The notes beneath the pieces were generated by a model. That model searched no databases and was not told where the DNA came from. It saw only the letters and a list, made by a program, of their open reading frames with translations. From Sinohyriopsis cumingii (Eukaryota; Mollusca; Bivalvia; Unionida; Unionidae), in assembly GCA_028554795.2 (NCBI GenBank), contig CM068835.1:35000901-35064900 (forward strand): a DNA stretch of 64,000 nt, read 5' to 3'. This document shows, piece after piece, positions 1 to 10,375 of the stretch (positions are counted from its first letter, which is position 1; every line of letters starts with the position of its first letter). Made by a program: the position numbers and the translations under genes.

Positions 1-68
1 TGAAGAAGGAGGTGCCATCCCAGCTAGATGTTTGATTTGATATGACAATTGGGGGGTTGTGGCACTGG

Positions 69-935
69 TTAACCCTCTTTACCTCATGCAAGTGCCTTTG
101 GATGCCTCTACTCCATTCTCGTGGAAGCGCCTTTGGATGCCTCTACCCAATTCGCATGGAAGCACCTTTGGACGCCTCTACACCATTCTCATGGAAGTGC
201 CTTTCGACGTCTGCTGTAAACATCAGCCATTTTAAGCGGGTTTTCATAGCACCACCTTCGGTGAAAATCCCCTATTAGCTACTACATTCATTGGTGTGAA
301 TGACCAGTACATCTGACTATGTGTTCGCTCTTTATGCTCTGGTCAAAATCTTCTATTTAAAGTAACTGGGTTGTATTCTCCACTCTCTAAAATGGAGCTC
401 GCGGATTTTGTTCAGTACTTACTTGAGTTTTAATGATTAGAATCACAACTATGAAAGCTTAAATAACTTAGGTAAAGGCTCTGATCTTGATGTAGGCAGA
501 AATTAGTTTTTATAAATTTTCAAATTCAGATGATTTAGTGATGTAGACACAGACAAAGAGCTTGTAAATTTCAAGTATGAGAAATGACAGCTATGGTTGT
601 TCACTTGGCTACACTGACTTGACGGTGAATGAGTTCTCTCAAGATTTTAAAGCACATAAAATTTCTTCTGTAAAAAATAATTATACAGCTGTAACAATCG
701 GATTTTGCTCTTAAATCTTTCCGTATGTAATATATGTGTACCAGATATGTAAAATGGTTAAAATTGCTGTTTAACATAACATACACTACACTGCTTAACA
801 GTTAACAGGCAGGTCTATGTGTATAGAGTTGAATAGGTAACAGGTATTTTATTTATAGCACACTGCACTGGGTAACTTTGCTGCATGTATATCAAAGGGC
901 TAAAAAGCCTTACATTCTATGAGGTAAAGGGTTAA
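69..935 (+). mobile_element. piggyBac-like MITE, copy 1 (about 867 bp)
   Basis: The block starts TTAACCCTCTTTACCTCATG at 69 and ends ATGAGGTAAAGGGTTAA at 935. Both ends therefore carry TTAA, the piggyBac target duplication, next to an imperfect inverted repeat beginning CCC. The interior has a subterminal set of about 39-bp repeats (80-215, built on TGCCTCTAC) and no transposase. A second copy lies at 14356-15221 in reverse orientation, about 90 percent alike by eye, which confirms the boundaries. Confidence 0.8.
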
Positions 936-1041
936 TGACTAAATATTCACTTTATAATTATAATTGCATTCGGAAAATTGTCAATAAATGGCATTTTCTA
1001 ATGAAATTGTTTGCTTTTTGGTATAAATTACTATTATTTTC

Positions 1042-1365
1042 AGGCACTCCGGTGGCCTAGTAGTTAGAGCATCCACCTTGGATGCTGGAAGTCATGGGTT
1101 TGAACCCCGGCCAAGTAATACCAAAGACTTATAAAAATGATACTTACAGCTGCCTCACTTGGTGCCCAGCTTTAAGAGGTTAGTGTTAGGACTGGTTGGC
1201 CTGGTGTCAAGATAATGTAACTGGTTGGTACATCATACTATATGCCTGCAGCATGATGCCCCAGTGCTAGACATCACTATAAACTGCCACACCGTAGACA
1301 TTGTAGCGATATGACTGAAAAATTGTTAAAGCTACACAAAAAATCTAAATCACACACACACACCC
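1042..1365 (+). mobile_element. tRNA-derived SINE, family 1
   Basis: The head resembles a tRNA: box A region TGGCCTAGTAGTTAGAGCA (from 1053) and box B GGTTTGAACCCC (near 1098). The body contains AGCATGATGCCCCAGTG and ends in a (CA)n stretch after TTGTTAAAGCTAC. Copies in reverse occur at 3555-3878 and, truncated, at 18371-18529; a head starts again at 63895. Confidence 0.75.
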
Positions 1366-2818
1366 TTATTAATCCTTTGAATAATCATGTAGGTAAGAGA
1401 TGGAGCAATAATATCAGCAGATTTATCTTTAAGACCTATCTGATTGGCTTCATTGAATCCATAGAATTTAACTTTTTTCACTTCACTTATTTTATCTACA
1501 TGTCACATTAATAGTAGAGTGAATTCTACATTTTCAGGTATCTTAAGACTTAACACAATTTTTTAATTTTGTATTTTTTATAAGTATTTGATATATTGGA
1601 AGGTATATGCTTCAGTAATGATGTGCTCATTGAATTGGTTAGTATTATTATGCATATCATCATTTTCCCCATGAATTGGGATCTTACATTTTCTGTTTGG
1701 ACTAAAATCCTTCAGAATTTTCCAGATTTGTTGTGTTCTTTCTGCATTTTCAACGGATGTTTTATAAATATTTCTTTTAGCATACTGAATCTTAGCAGTA
1801 CATCTGTAATGCAAGAGCGATGCCAGTCATTGACTTGTGTGGTGAAAATATGGGCAGGAATGAGAAATAATGAGAGAGAGACATGCCCAAGCTATGTTTT
1901 AAGACTTCCTCTTTAAGAAGCCAATAAATATTTAATTGTGAATGTACTTTTGGCTTGATCACAAATCTGTTGCAGCTTAAAGATTAATGATGTTTGCCTT
2001 AAAGTCTGTCCATCTGTCTGTCACTACAGCCATCAGTGCACTGTGGCTTCTATTTCAAGGTTTTTGGATTTATGCTTTCCTTTTCATTTAAGTCATTTTA
2101 TCTTATACTATTACTTGTATAGTAGCATAAGTTTGTATGAAAATGTTTCATGCGCAGTATTATACGCATAAGTCAAAACTATGTCACTTTGACCTATATT
2201 TAACATGCCTGTGACTAGCATCAGCCTGCCAGTGATTTTTGTTAACATTTAAATTGGCTCAGTTTCTCAACCACTTTCCTTTGCAGAATTGTGTAACCCA
2301 ATATGCATTGGTATCATGAGGAATATTATGCTCTTCAATCAGAACTAGTTTATCGTGACCTATATTTCATGCTCCAGTGACTGCATTGACCTTCGTATTT
2401 AGTTATGATTATTGGGCACTGGTCCGTTGAATGTAGAGCAATGTAATCTGGGATAATAACATCATAATGAGCACTAAATCATTTAAACACAAAGCTTTGC
2501 AATCCAGCCATCCCTACCCTACATTTGTGGTTTTCTTGTCTGTAATACAGATATTTACTGTTATTTGTACTTATTGCCCCAATGCCACTGTTTATTATAA
2601 ATTTCACCATTCTTTCAGTCTTACTTAAGTCTGGAATGAATGAAATGATTTGTTAACAAAGGAAGGAAATAATTTGTTAACAAAGCTATCTGACATAAAC
2701 CTTTCTTTGAAATAATCATAAAGTTATGTTTAAATGATGTTCAAATATTCAGTTTAGAATTAAGAGGTGCCATACCTTAATTTAATCAACAAAGTTGCTT
2801 GTAATTCTCTTCCTTTTT

Positions 2819-3076
2819 GGGGAGCCCAGAGTGGCTGAGTGGTCTAAAGCGCTCTCCTTTACGGATCACTGCCATCTCACCTCTGTCGGTGGCGGTTCGA
2901 GTCTCGGATTCAGCCAATGTGTGTATGTGAGAAAGTTTGCCAGTAGCTTCTCGTGGGTCGGTGGTTCTTTCCGGGTTTTTTCCAGTTTCTTCCTCCACCA
3001 TTAATACTGGCCGCCATATATAGCCTATCGTGTGCTGAAAAATGGCTTTAAGCCCCACAACAACAACAACAACAAC
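2819..3076 (+). mobile_element. CAA-tailed tRNA-derived SINE, family 2, full-length copy
   Basis: tRNA Leu/Ser-like head (box A TGGCTGAGTGGTCTAAAGCG from 2831, box B GGTTCGAGTCTC near 2894). The body holds CCAGTAGCTTCTCGTGGGTC and ACTGGCCGCCAT, and the 3' end GCTGAAAAATGGC runs into (CAA)n. Flanks TTCCTTTTTGGG (2810) and TTCTTTTTTGGG (3077) form a near-perfect 12-bp target duplication. This is the commonest dispersed repeat in the window. Confidence 0.85.
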
Positions 3077-3554
3077 TTCTTTTTTGGGAGTGCTCTAAAA
3101 CCAGTGATGTGATACATTTGACAAATTCCATTAGTGACTAATATCAACAACACTTGCATGTAGAACACAATTTGAATCAAGAGGGAATGATCAGAGGAAA
3201 GCCTGCTTTTTTAAGCTGATCTGAGAAGAAAAAGGATGCAGTAGATAAACATCTGCCGGGGAGATGGAAGACTTTGAAGGGTATAACTTGGGTTAAAGAC
3301 AGTCTGTCATAGTGTTGTATTGGCTTCTTATGTTTACAATGGTGATGTCATCAAATCTTGTGTTCCAGGTTTTGACTGAAATCAGTTAACCTATGGATAT
3401 CAGTGATCAACATCAGATTAATCCATACACATGAAAAATGGCAGAGTTTCTTAGTTCAAGGGAGAAATTACATTGATCATAAAGTGATGACACATCGATA
3501 CTACTGTATCTGTTCTCAAGGGAACCCACTGCTGTTTAGGACCAATATCTTTGA

Positions 3555-3878
3555 TGTGATGTGATGTGATTTTGGATTTTTAATGTAGCTTTAACAATTT
3601 TTCAGTCATATGGCTACGATGTCTGCAGTGTGGTAGTTTATAGAGATGATTGGCACTGGGGCATCATGCTGTAGACACACAGCATGATGTCCCACCCAGT
3701 CACATTATCCTGACACTAGGCCGACAAATCCTAACACTAACCTCTTAATGCTGAGCGCCAAGCGAGGCAGCTGTTTGTACCATTTTTGTAAGTCTTTGGT
3801 ATGACTCGACCGGGGATCGAACCCATGACCTCCAGCATCCAAGGCGGACACTCTAACCACTAGACCACTGGAGCGGTT
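3555..3878 (-). mobile_element. tRNA-derived SINE, family 1, with 13-bp target duplication
   Basis: Full-length minus-strand copy with tRNA-like head at 3780-3878 (box B GGTTCGATCCCCGG) and a TGTGA-repeat tail at 3555-3570. Both flanks read CCAATATCTTTGA (3542-3554 and 3879-3891), a 13-bp target-site duplication typical of LINE-mobilised insertion. Confidence 0.88.
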
Positions 3879-3972
3879 CCAATATCTTTGAAGATTCAGT
3901 ATTATTTGGATGGTTTGGCATAATGACTTAAATGCAAGTTTGATAATTGGTAATGTATAGCTGTACTTATCC

Positions 3973-4157
3973 ATAGCTGTTCAGTTGTTAAGGCATTGGA
4001 CTTGTGGCCAAAAGGGTGTGGGTTTGCTTGACAAAATCAGCCCAGCCCAGATTGGCTGCTGTGGTGCCTGCTTGTGCTAGGCATTGTAATCTCCCTGCCT
4101 TTGCACTGTGCAGTCTTGATATGTTGTAAAACACAAAACCAAACCAAAACCTACCCC
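3973..4157 (+). mobile_element. tRNA-derived SINE, family 3
   Basis: Box A-like TAGCTGTTCAGTTGTTAAGG, then GGCCAAAAGGGTGTGGGTTT and a 3' end with AAAACACAAAACCAAACC. It shares the GGGTGTGGGTTTG box B region and ACAAAACCAAA end with the copy at 46843. It lies just upstream of exon 4226-4296. Confidence 0.6.
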
Positions 4158-4225
4158 ATGCATAATAGGGAGGTTGTTGTTCAAAATATTTGCTAGAACC
4201 TATATGATGCATGTTATTCTTTCAG

Positions 4226-4296
4226 TTGGGGTTTTACTATGGATTTGCTAAAACACTCGTAGAAAGCTTGGAGAAAAACCCCAAGTCCAAACAAAG
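4226..4296 (+). CDS. Internal exon 1 of unidentified + strand gene
   Basis: Acceptor TTCTTTCAG ends at 4225 and donor GTAAGA begins at 4297. 71 nt encode LGFYYGFAKTLVESLEKNPK and SKQ, leaving AG of a split codon that exon 8986-9100 completes as Arg. The first half is hydrophobic and aromatic, the second lysine-rich. I do not recognise the family. Upstream exons were not found in 1-4225 and probably lie left of the window. Confidence 0.68.
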
Positions 4297-5254
4297 GTAA
4301 GAGTCCTTTGATTAAATATTCTTGAACTATCAAACTTATATTTTAAAAATTATGTGCATTTATTGATACAATAGGAAAAATAATTTTTTAATTGTATTAT
4401 TTAAATGACACTTGAAACTATGACTGTATTGTAGGGAAGTGTGAGAATGTGAATTTTAGATTTTGATTACTGATCAGGGTTAACTCCTTCTTTAACCTGA
4501 CTTTTGCCCTCACTGCAAAAGCACATGTCCATGATAACTCCATGTGAGTGACAAATGTGAGTAGACAATTCCACAAATCACATCTACAATGTTACATATG
4601 TTTATTTTCACAAGTATATTGGTTCTCTTGGTGATTTCGTCTTGCAGCTGTTGTTCTGCTTAATTTATTTTATTGAATAAGTAGCCTTGATGTTCCATCA
4701 CAGTATTTCTATTAATGTCACAGTTAATAATAAAAGCATGTCCAGAGTCATTTCTGGGTGTAACACACACATTGTTTCCCAGAAAAATATTTGTCTGGTG
4801 GTCGTGTGCATGCTTTTATTTTTGCCAAAAACTACATTGATTATGTTCTTGTTTTGTACAGTCAACAATCATTATAGTTTTCCTTCAAGAACTATTACAT
4901 GGGCAAGTGCATTTTTGGCAAATGTCACTGTTTTCCTTTCACCACTCTACGTTTCTTGGTTCATCGTACTTTTCAGACAATTTTTTTCTCAGTGGAAGTT
5001 TATGTGAATTTCTTTGTTGTTACTATGATCTTACTGATGGGGAAGGTTCAGTAATTTGTCCTGTATTCTTTCTGGTAAATTCACATGCTGGCTGCCTGAG
5101 ACCTTCCCACATGGATTTTCTAGGTTATTTGCATTTGTAATGAGCACCATTTCCTCAGTTCATGCATCTTCCCAGCTGTACCCAGTAATCTCCCTCAGTA
5201 TCCACTTGTACCACAGCCTCTCCATGTATGTATCAGTTGATGTCATTTGTACTT

Positions 5255-5617
5255 TTAACACAAGCCGTATCCATTTGAAGGGTCTGGAATAAATGGCATG
5301 TATTGGATTGTCAAAAATTCACTGGTGACTTCTTTGGTAAATAATTGCAAAACTGATTTCATCATTGATTCATACGCAGGTGGTTGTAGCCATGGCACAT
5401 TTGCAATTGCCTTGCTGATGTCTTTATGTATATGGACAACATTATTGAGCATTGCTTGACAATTCAGGACAAGTTTGGTGCATTCTGTCAACTTGCCACT
5501 AAAATTGTGCATGAGTGCACTCTGATGTAACGACTCGCATGGCACCAACAGCACCTTCAGGGTCTCATGGATAGTCGTTGTAGGCATGGTGAAGCTCATC
5601 TGGGTATTCCAGGTCAA
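5255..5617 (-). other. Open stretch of 120 codons, unassigned
   Basis: A stop-free minus-strand stretch next to the polymerase fossil, in the same direction. It would read TTIHETLKVLLVPCESLHQS and similar text with no motif I recognise, and it has no ATG at the start (opens at TTG). It may be a further part of the same dead element or chance. Confidence 0.2.
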
Positions 5618-5689
5618 CTTAAGAGAAGTTTCCTATGTTACTGTTCTGATTGTACTCAGGTATGTGATTGTGTATATTCATATGCACAC

Positions 5690-6040
5690 ATCGGTTGCAT
5701 CATCAACATCTCTGCAGGTTGTTAGCATAAAAGAACATGATGTAACTGTTCGGGAGTACAGATATTTGTATCCATCCATGTAAGGTTTGTTTGCACAAGT
5801 GTAACAATGACTCATTGTGGAAGTCCTACCATGTATACCACATTCAAGAAACAAATGTTGATCAAAGTTAGTGAGCAGTTCCAACTTGATATAGGTTTTC
5901 AATGCAGCACATCCCTATCCATTCCTGGTGATGAGAAGTAGTGTGGAAGGATCAAGCTTTTGGGTGGTGGCGTCATGAAAAGCTTCAGGGATATTATCCA
6001 TGAGCAGTCGATTGTACTTGTCAGTAGATTTCTTTGAGAA
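5690..6040 (-). pseudogene. Decayed family-B DNA polymerase fragment (Polinton/Maverick-type candidate)
   Basis: Minus-strand peptides in at least two frames resemble the central part of a protein-primed family B DNA polymerase of the kind carried by Polinton/Maverick elements and related endogenous elements. Visible pieces include KLDPS near 5950-5962, an LELLTNFDQHLFLE stretch followed by SHCYTCANKPYMDGY (5785-5890), and SYIMFFYANN in a shifted frame (5719-5753). Stops and frame changes between them show it is long dead. I see no catalytic polymerase motif, integrase, ATPase or terminal repeat nearby, so only a short piece remains. The family call is by recognition of spaced motifs and is moderately sure. 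Confidence 0.55.
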
Positions 6041-6889
6041 TTAAAGGCATGTTATTGTCTTCAGCTGATGCATATATTTTTTCCAGTCAACAGAAGCATT
6101 ATAATTAGTACTGAATACATTAGTGTGAATTTGCAACCTCAGATGAGCACCTAGGGTGCCAAACAACATCCTAGAAAGTACAGAAGTTGTTTCAGATGTG
6201 ACTACCTGTCAAAGAATATAGTGCAGTAGACACTGATGTTTCATCATTCATCAGAATTGACACATTGTGCACATCTCAACCTGAGCTGGATGTTTCCTCA
6301 ATTAATAAAGAAGAATATAAATTTTTGCAAGCATGATTCAAACCTCGAATGTCCCAATTGTGACACGACCAATATGGTCATGGTGAACTCTTGAAAATGG
6401 AAAGAAAATAACTTTTATACCAACATAGCAGCACTGGTGAAAAATATGTGATACACCCCCACACCTGCAGCCAGTGTTAAAACAAATCCCTAATCATTAA
6501 TTGGGACAGCCATCAATAATAATTTGATTCATTTTTGCATGATCACTGACCAGTTTTGATAATTGTCCTGAATGGTTTGAGACATTGTGATTCCTATTTG
6601 AGAATTAAATATGCAGAATAGAAAATTTCTCAGATTAAACTATCCTATGTAATATTTGCTGAACTTTGAACAAGCACAATCCTGTTCCAAGAACAATCAG
6701 GCAGATTCAGTCAGTACAAGCATCCCATGTGGGGTTTTATTTGGGGAACCTTGATAAAAAAAGAAGTAAGGTCTCAGGCTCGCATTATTAACTCACAGGG
6801 ATGTATCGTTGATTCATGTTTATTTTCAGTTGGTGAAAAGTCAGGTATAAAAGGAGTTTGTAACCAAATTGTATAATGCCCATTCTCAC

Positions 6890-8035
6890 ACTACTCTTAC
6901 TGTATATAACACTGGAAACTATAACTTTGTCATGCTGTACATAACACACAAAACTATGACTTTGTTACACTGCATATAGTACTGGAAACAATGACATCAT
7001 CTGTACATAAAATTGGAAGCTATGACTTTGTCACACTGTTCTTAGCACTGGAAGCTATGACTTTGTCATACTGTACACAGCACTGGAAACTACGACTTTA
7101 TCACATTGTACATAACACTGGGAACTGACTTTGTTATACTGTACATAGCACTAGAAACTGATTTTTTTCACACTGTACATAGCGCTGGAAACTCTAGACT
7201 GTCATACTGTACAGAACACTGGAAGCTATGACATTGTCATACTGTACATAGCACTGGAAGCTAATGACATCATACTGTACATAGCACTGGAAACTGATTT
7301 TGTTACTGTACATAGCACTAGAAGTCTTACTGTCATACTGTACATAACAGCAACACTGAAAGCTATGACATTGACATACTGTACGTAGCACTGGAAACTG
7401 ACTGTCATACTGTACATAGTACATAGTACTGGAAGCTATGACATTGTTATACTGTACATAGCACTGGAAATTCTGACTTTGTCATACTGTACATAACACT
7501 GGAAGCTATGACATCATACTGTACATAACACTGGAAGCTATGAATTTGTCATACTGTACATAACACTGGAAGCAATGACTTTGTCATACTGTACATAACA
7601 CTTGAAACTGACTTTGTCACACTGTTCAAAGCACTGGAAGCTTTGACACTGTCATACATGACATAGCACTGGAAACTATGTTTTTGTCTCTGTACAAAGC
7701 ACTGGAACCTCTGACTTTGTCATACTGTACATAACACTGAAAGCTATGACATTAACATACTGTACATATCACTGGAAGCTATGATGCCATACTGTACATA
7801 ACACTGGAAGCTATGACTTTGTCATACTGTACACAGCACTGCAAACTATGACTTTGCCATACTGTACACAACACTGTAAGCTATGACTTCATCATACTGT
7901 ACATAGCACTGGAAGCTGACTTTGTTACACTATAAATAGCACTGGAAACTATGGCATTGTCATATTGTAAATAGGACTGGAAACTATGACATTGTCATAT
8001 TTTAATAGTACTGGAAACTATAACTGTCATACTAT
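6890..8035. repeat. 35-bp minisatellite, about 30 copies
   Basis: Tandem units of about 35 bp on the consensus CTGTACATAACACTGGAAGC followed by TATGACTTTGTCATA, with many substitutions and small deletions. Located in the intron between exons 4226-4296 and 8986-9100. Short open frames inside are repeat artefacts. Confidence 0.9.
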
Positions 8036-8163
8036 AAAAAAAGTGGCTGCATCTTTATCCTAGGTTTATAAAAATCTGTTTAATAGATTGCTTTGTCAAC
8101 AGAACATTTGGTACTAGTTGAATCTATTATTATTCAAATTATTATTGCTGTTGTTGTCAAATA

Positions 8164-8519
8164 CAGTACCACCTTATTATGACACTGTCCATGGGAGCCA
8201 GTGAGTATATAGCCATATATTGAAACTGTCTTATAATGAAGTATATATACAAACGCCTTATTATAATACTGTCCTTATAACACTGTCCATGGTAGCCACT
8301 GAGTATACAGCTAAATATTGAAACTGTCTGATAATGAAGTATATTTACATTTATAGCAGTTTCATTATAACACTGTCTTGAGAGCCAGTGTGTATACATC
8401 CGTATCTTGAAACTGTCTTATAATGAATTATATATACATATATATTACTGCCTCATTATAACACTGTCCTTGAGAGCCAGTGTGTTCACAGCAATATATT
8501 GAAAATGTCTTATAGTGAG

Positions 8520-8590
<71 letters not shown>

Positions 8591-8959
8591 GTACTGTCTC
8601 ATCATAACACTATCCATGGGAGCCAGTGAATAAACAACTATATATTGAATCTGTCTTATAATGAATTATATCTACATATATAGTATTGCCTCAGTATAAC
8701 ACTGTCCTTGATGGCCAGTGTGTATAGTCTTATATTGAAACTGTCTTATAATGAGGTGTGTGTGTATATATAAATATATAGTACTGCCTCATTATAATGC
8801 TGTCTTTGAGTCATTGATTGCACAGCCTTATAATTACACTGCTTCACCATAAAGAACATGATACATACCACTTAATGAAGTAGGATTCATGACTATAAAT
8901 GACTTGTAACAGGAACAGTGTTATAATGAAAGGCTATAGTGAGAGAGTGATTTGTACTG
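8164..8959. mobile_element. Tigger/mariner-like MITE expanded by an internal 90-bp satellite
   Basis: Starts TA-CAGTACCACCTTATTATG (TA at 8162-8163) and ends GTGATTTGTACTG-TA (TA at 8960-8961). The terminal match is short and imperfect: CAGTAC at both tips, and ATTATAACACTGT-like sequence further in. Inside are about seven 90-bp units containing CATTATAACACTGTCC and TTGAAACTGTCTTATAATGA, plus a (TA)n tract. The element stops 26 bp before exon 8986. Confidence 0.45.
8532..8586. repeat. (TA)n microsatellite
   Basis: About 27 uninterrupted TA dinucleotides within the 90-bp repeat array. Confidence 0.97.
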
Positions 8960-8985
8960 TAGCTCTTTTTTGTATTTTTCAACAG

Positions 8986-9100
8986 GGCCCAGAAAACCCT
9001 TCAGAGTTTGATACAGAAAATAGAAACCTTTCCCCGCCATAATCCTGTACACTCTGAACTGCAGGAGCAGCTGGCCAGCATACGTGCCAAGTTTAAACAG
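8986..9100 (+). CDS. Internal exon 2 of unidentified + strand gene
   Basis: A pyrimidine tract and AACAG end at 8985; the donor GTTATT begins at 9101. 1 nt plus 38 codons, phase 2 in and 0 out. The peptide is AQKTLQSLIQKIETFPRHNP followed by VHSELQEQLASIRAKFKQ, probably two amphipathic helices around a Pro-containing turn. Codon use and lack of stops contrast with the repeats on either side. A Tigger-like MITE ends only 26 bp upstream of the exon. Confidence 0.72.
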
Positions 9101-9639
9101 GTTATTGTATCCCCATTGAAGTATAGACTTTGACAAAGTTTTGTAGACAGATTGGATGGTTGTCATTATTGTGTTTAGCAGAAATTCTTTATACACTGTC
9201 ATAGAAATTCAGTGACAGTTCAGATTAAAGAAATAATGATGTATGAATTAAAGTTATAAATTAAAACCTATGATATGTAGGCAACAAACAGTGTTTTCAC
9301 AACAATGAAAATAACAGTTACAGGTTCTGTTATATTCCTAATTCCTAATTAATTGTATGCTAATTGCATTGGATAATTATTGTCAGTTTGCTTTACAATT
9401 TTGTTAGTGAGAAGCAAGACATAGGAGTCACTTTTCCTGTTGCATTGGTGCCTATATTATTGTCATCATTAATTGTTCATTATGGTTTTGGCTCATTTGG
9501 GCTCATTATATAGGTTCAGGACCAAATACTTTATATTTTACAGATATTCCTGTGATATTATTTCCAAAAAGTCCTTGACATGATTTGAGTGTATTGTAGT
9601 ACATAATGTGCTAGTTGATATGGATCTATGCTAATCTTG

Positions 9640-10375
9640 TCAGTCATACCAGTATGATAACAGGATAGAACCTGATCTGCTGTCACTTGTGTGATAGCAT
9701 CAAGTCTGTGTTAGTCATGATTTTCAGTGAAAAGAGTAACCCTACTTTGCTATCACATATGCCGATGTTAGTTATGATTTCCAGTGAAAAGGAAAGATCC
9801 TTTCCTTCTGTCACATAATGCAAAGTCACTAGGTCTATGTTAGTTATGATTTCTGGAAATCAGTAGTAGTAGACCCTGCTATGCTGTCGCACATGCAAGG
9901 GCACTAAATCAATGATATTGATTATTTCCAGGGAACAGGGTAGTTGTTGTTGTTGTGGGTTTAATGCCGTTTCTCAGCACATGATAGGCAGTACTTGGTG
10001 GCCAGTACAGCTGTTAGAGGCAGAACCTGGGGAAAACCTTGGTACAGCCCTGGTACGAACCAGTGACCCATTGGAAGTTACTAGTAAGCTTTCTCACATT
10101 GGATGAGCCTGAGATTTGAACCCACAGTGACAGAGGTAAGATGGCATTGGTCAGTAAAGGCTAGCACTTTAGACTACTTTGCCACCTGTAATCCCAAAAA
10201 GGGTAATAGACTTTGCAATGTTGTCACACGTGCAAATGCACTAAACCCTTGTTAGTGATGATTTCCAATGAACAGGGTAGTAGATCTTGCTACACTGTCA
10301 TACATTCAAGAGCACTTGGTCAATGGTAGTCATGGTTTCAGGGTTGTAGACCATAATCACGCTTGCAAAGGCACT
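9640..10375. repeat. Degenerate tandem repeats of about 80 bp split by a SINE
   Basis: Units share GATTTCCAGTGAACAGGGTA, TTGCTATGCTGTCACACATG and CACTAAGTCTATGTTAGT with many differences. Seven or so units are visible, interrupted by the SINE at 9942-10191. Confidence 0.65.
9942..10191 (-). mobile_element. SINE family 2, minus strand
   Basis: It begins with (GTT)n, the complement of the CAA tail, then CAGCACATGATAGGC and GTAAGCTTTCTCACATT, ending at the tRNA-like head near 10191. It is inserted inside an array of degenerate repeats of about 80 bp (9640-10375). Confidence 0.78.

Noticed and set aside
1042..1115. tRNA gene (and similar hits near 2830, 3850, 46850, 63900)
   Set aside because: All belong to SINE heads: a long shared body follows, copies recur, and no proper acceptor stem is formed.
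2048..2077. Possible upstream exon (CACTACAG then 30 nt then GTTTTT)
   Set aside because: Weak donor, very short, and no reading that clearly continues into exon 4226.
7194..7424. Open frames on the minus strand with repeated CYVQYD-like peptides
   Set aside because: Translation of the 35-bp minisatellite.
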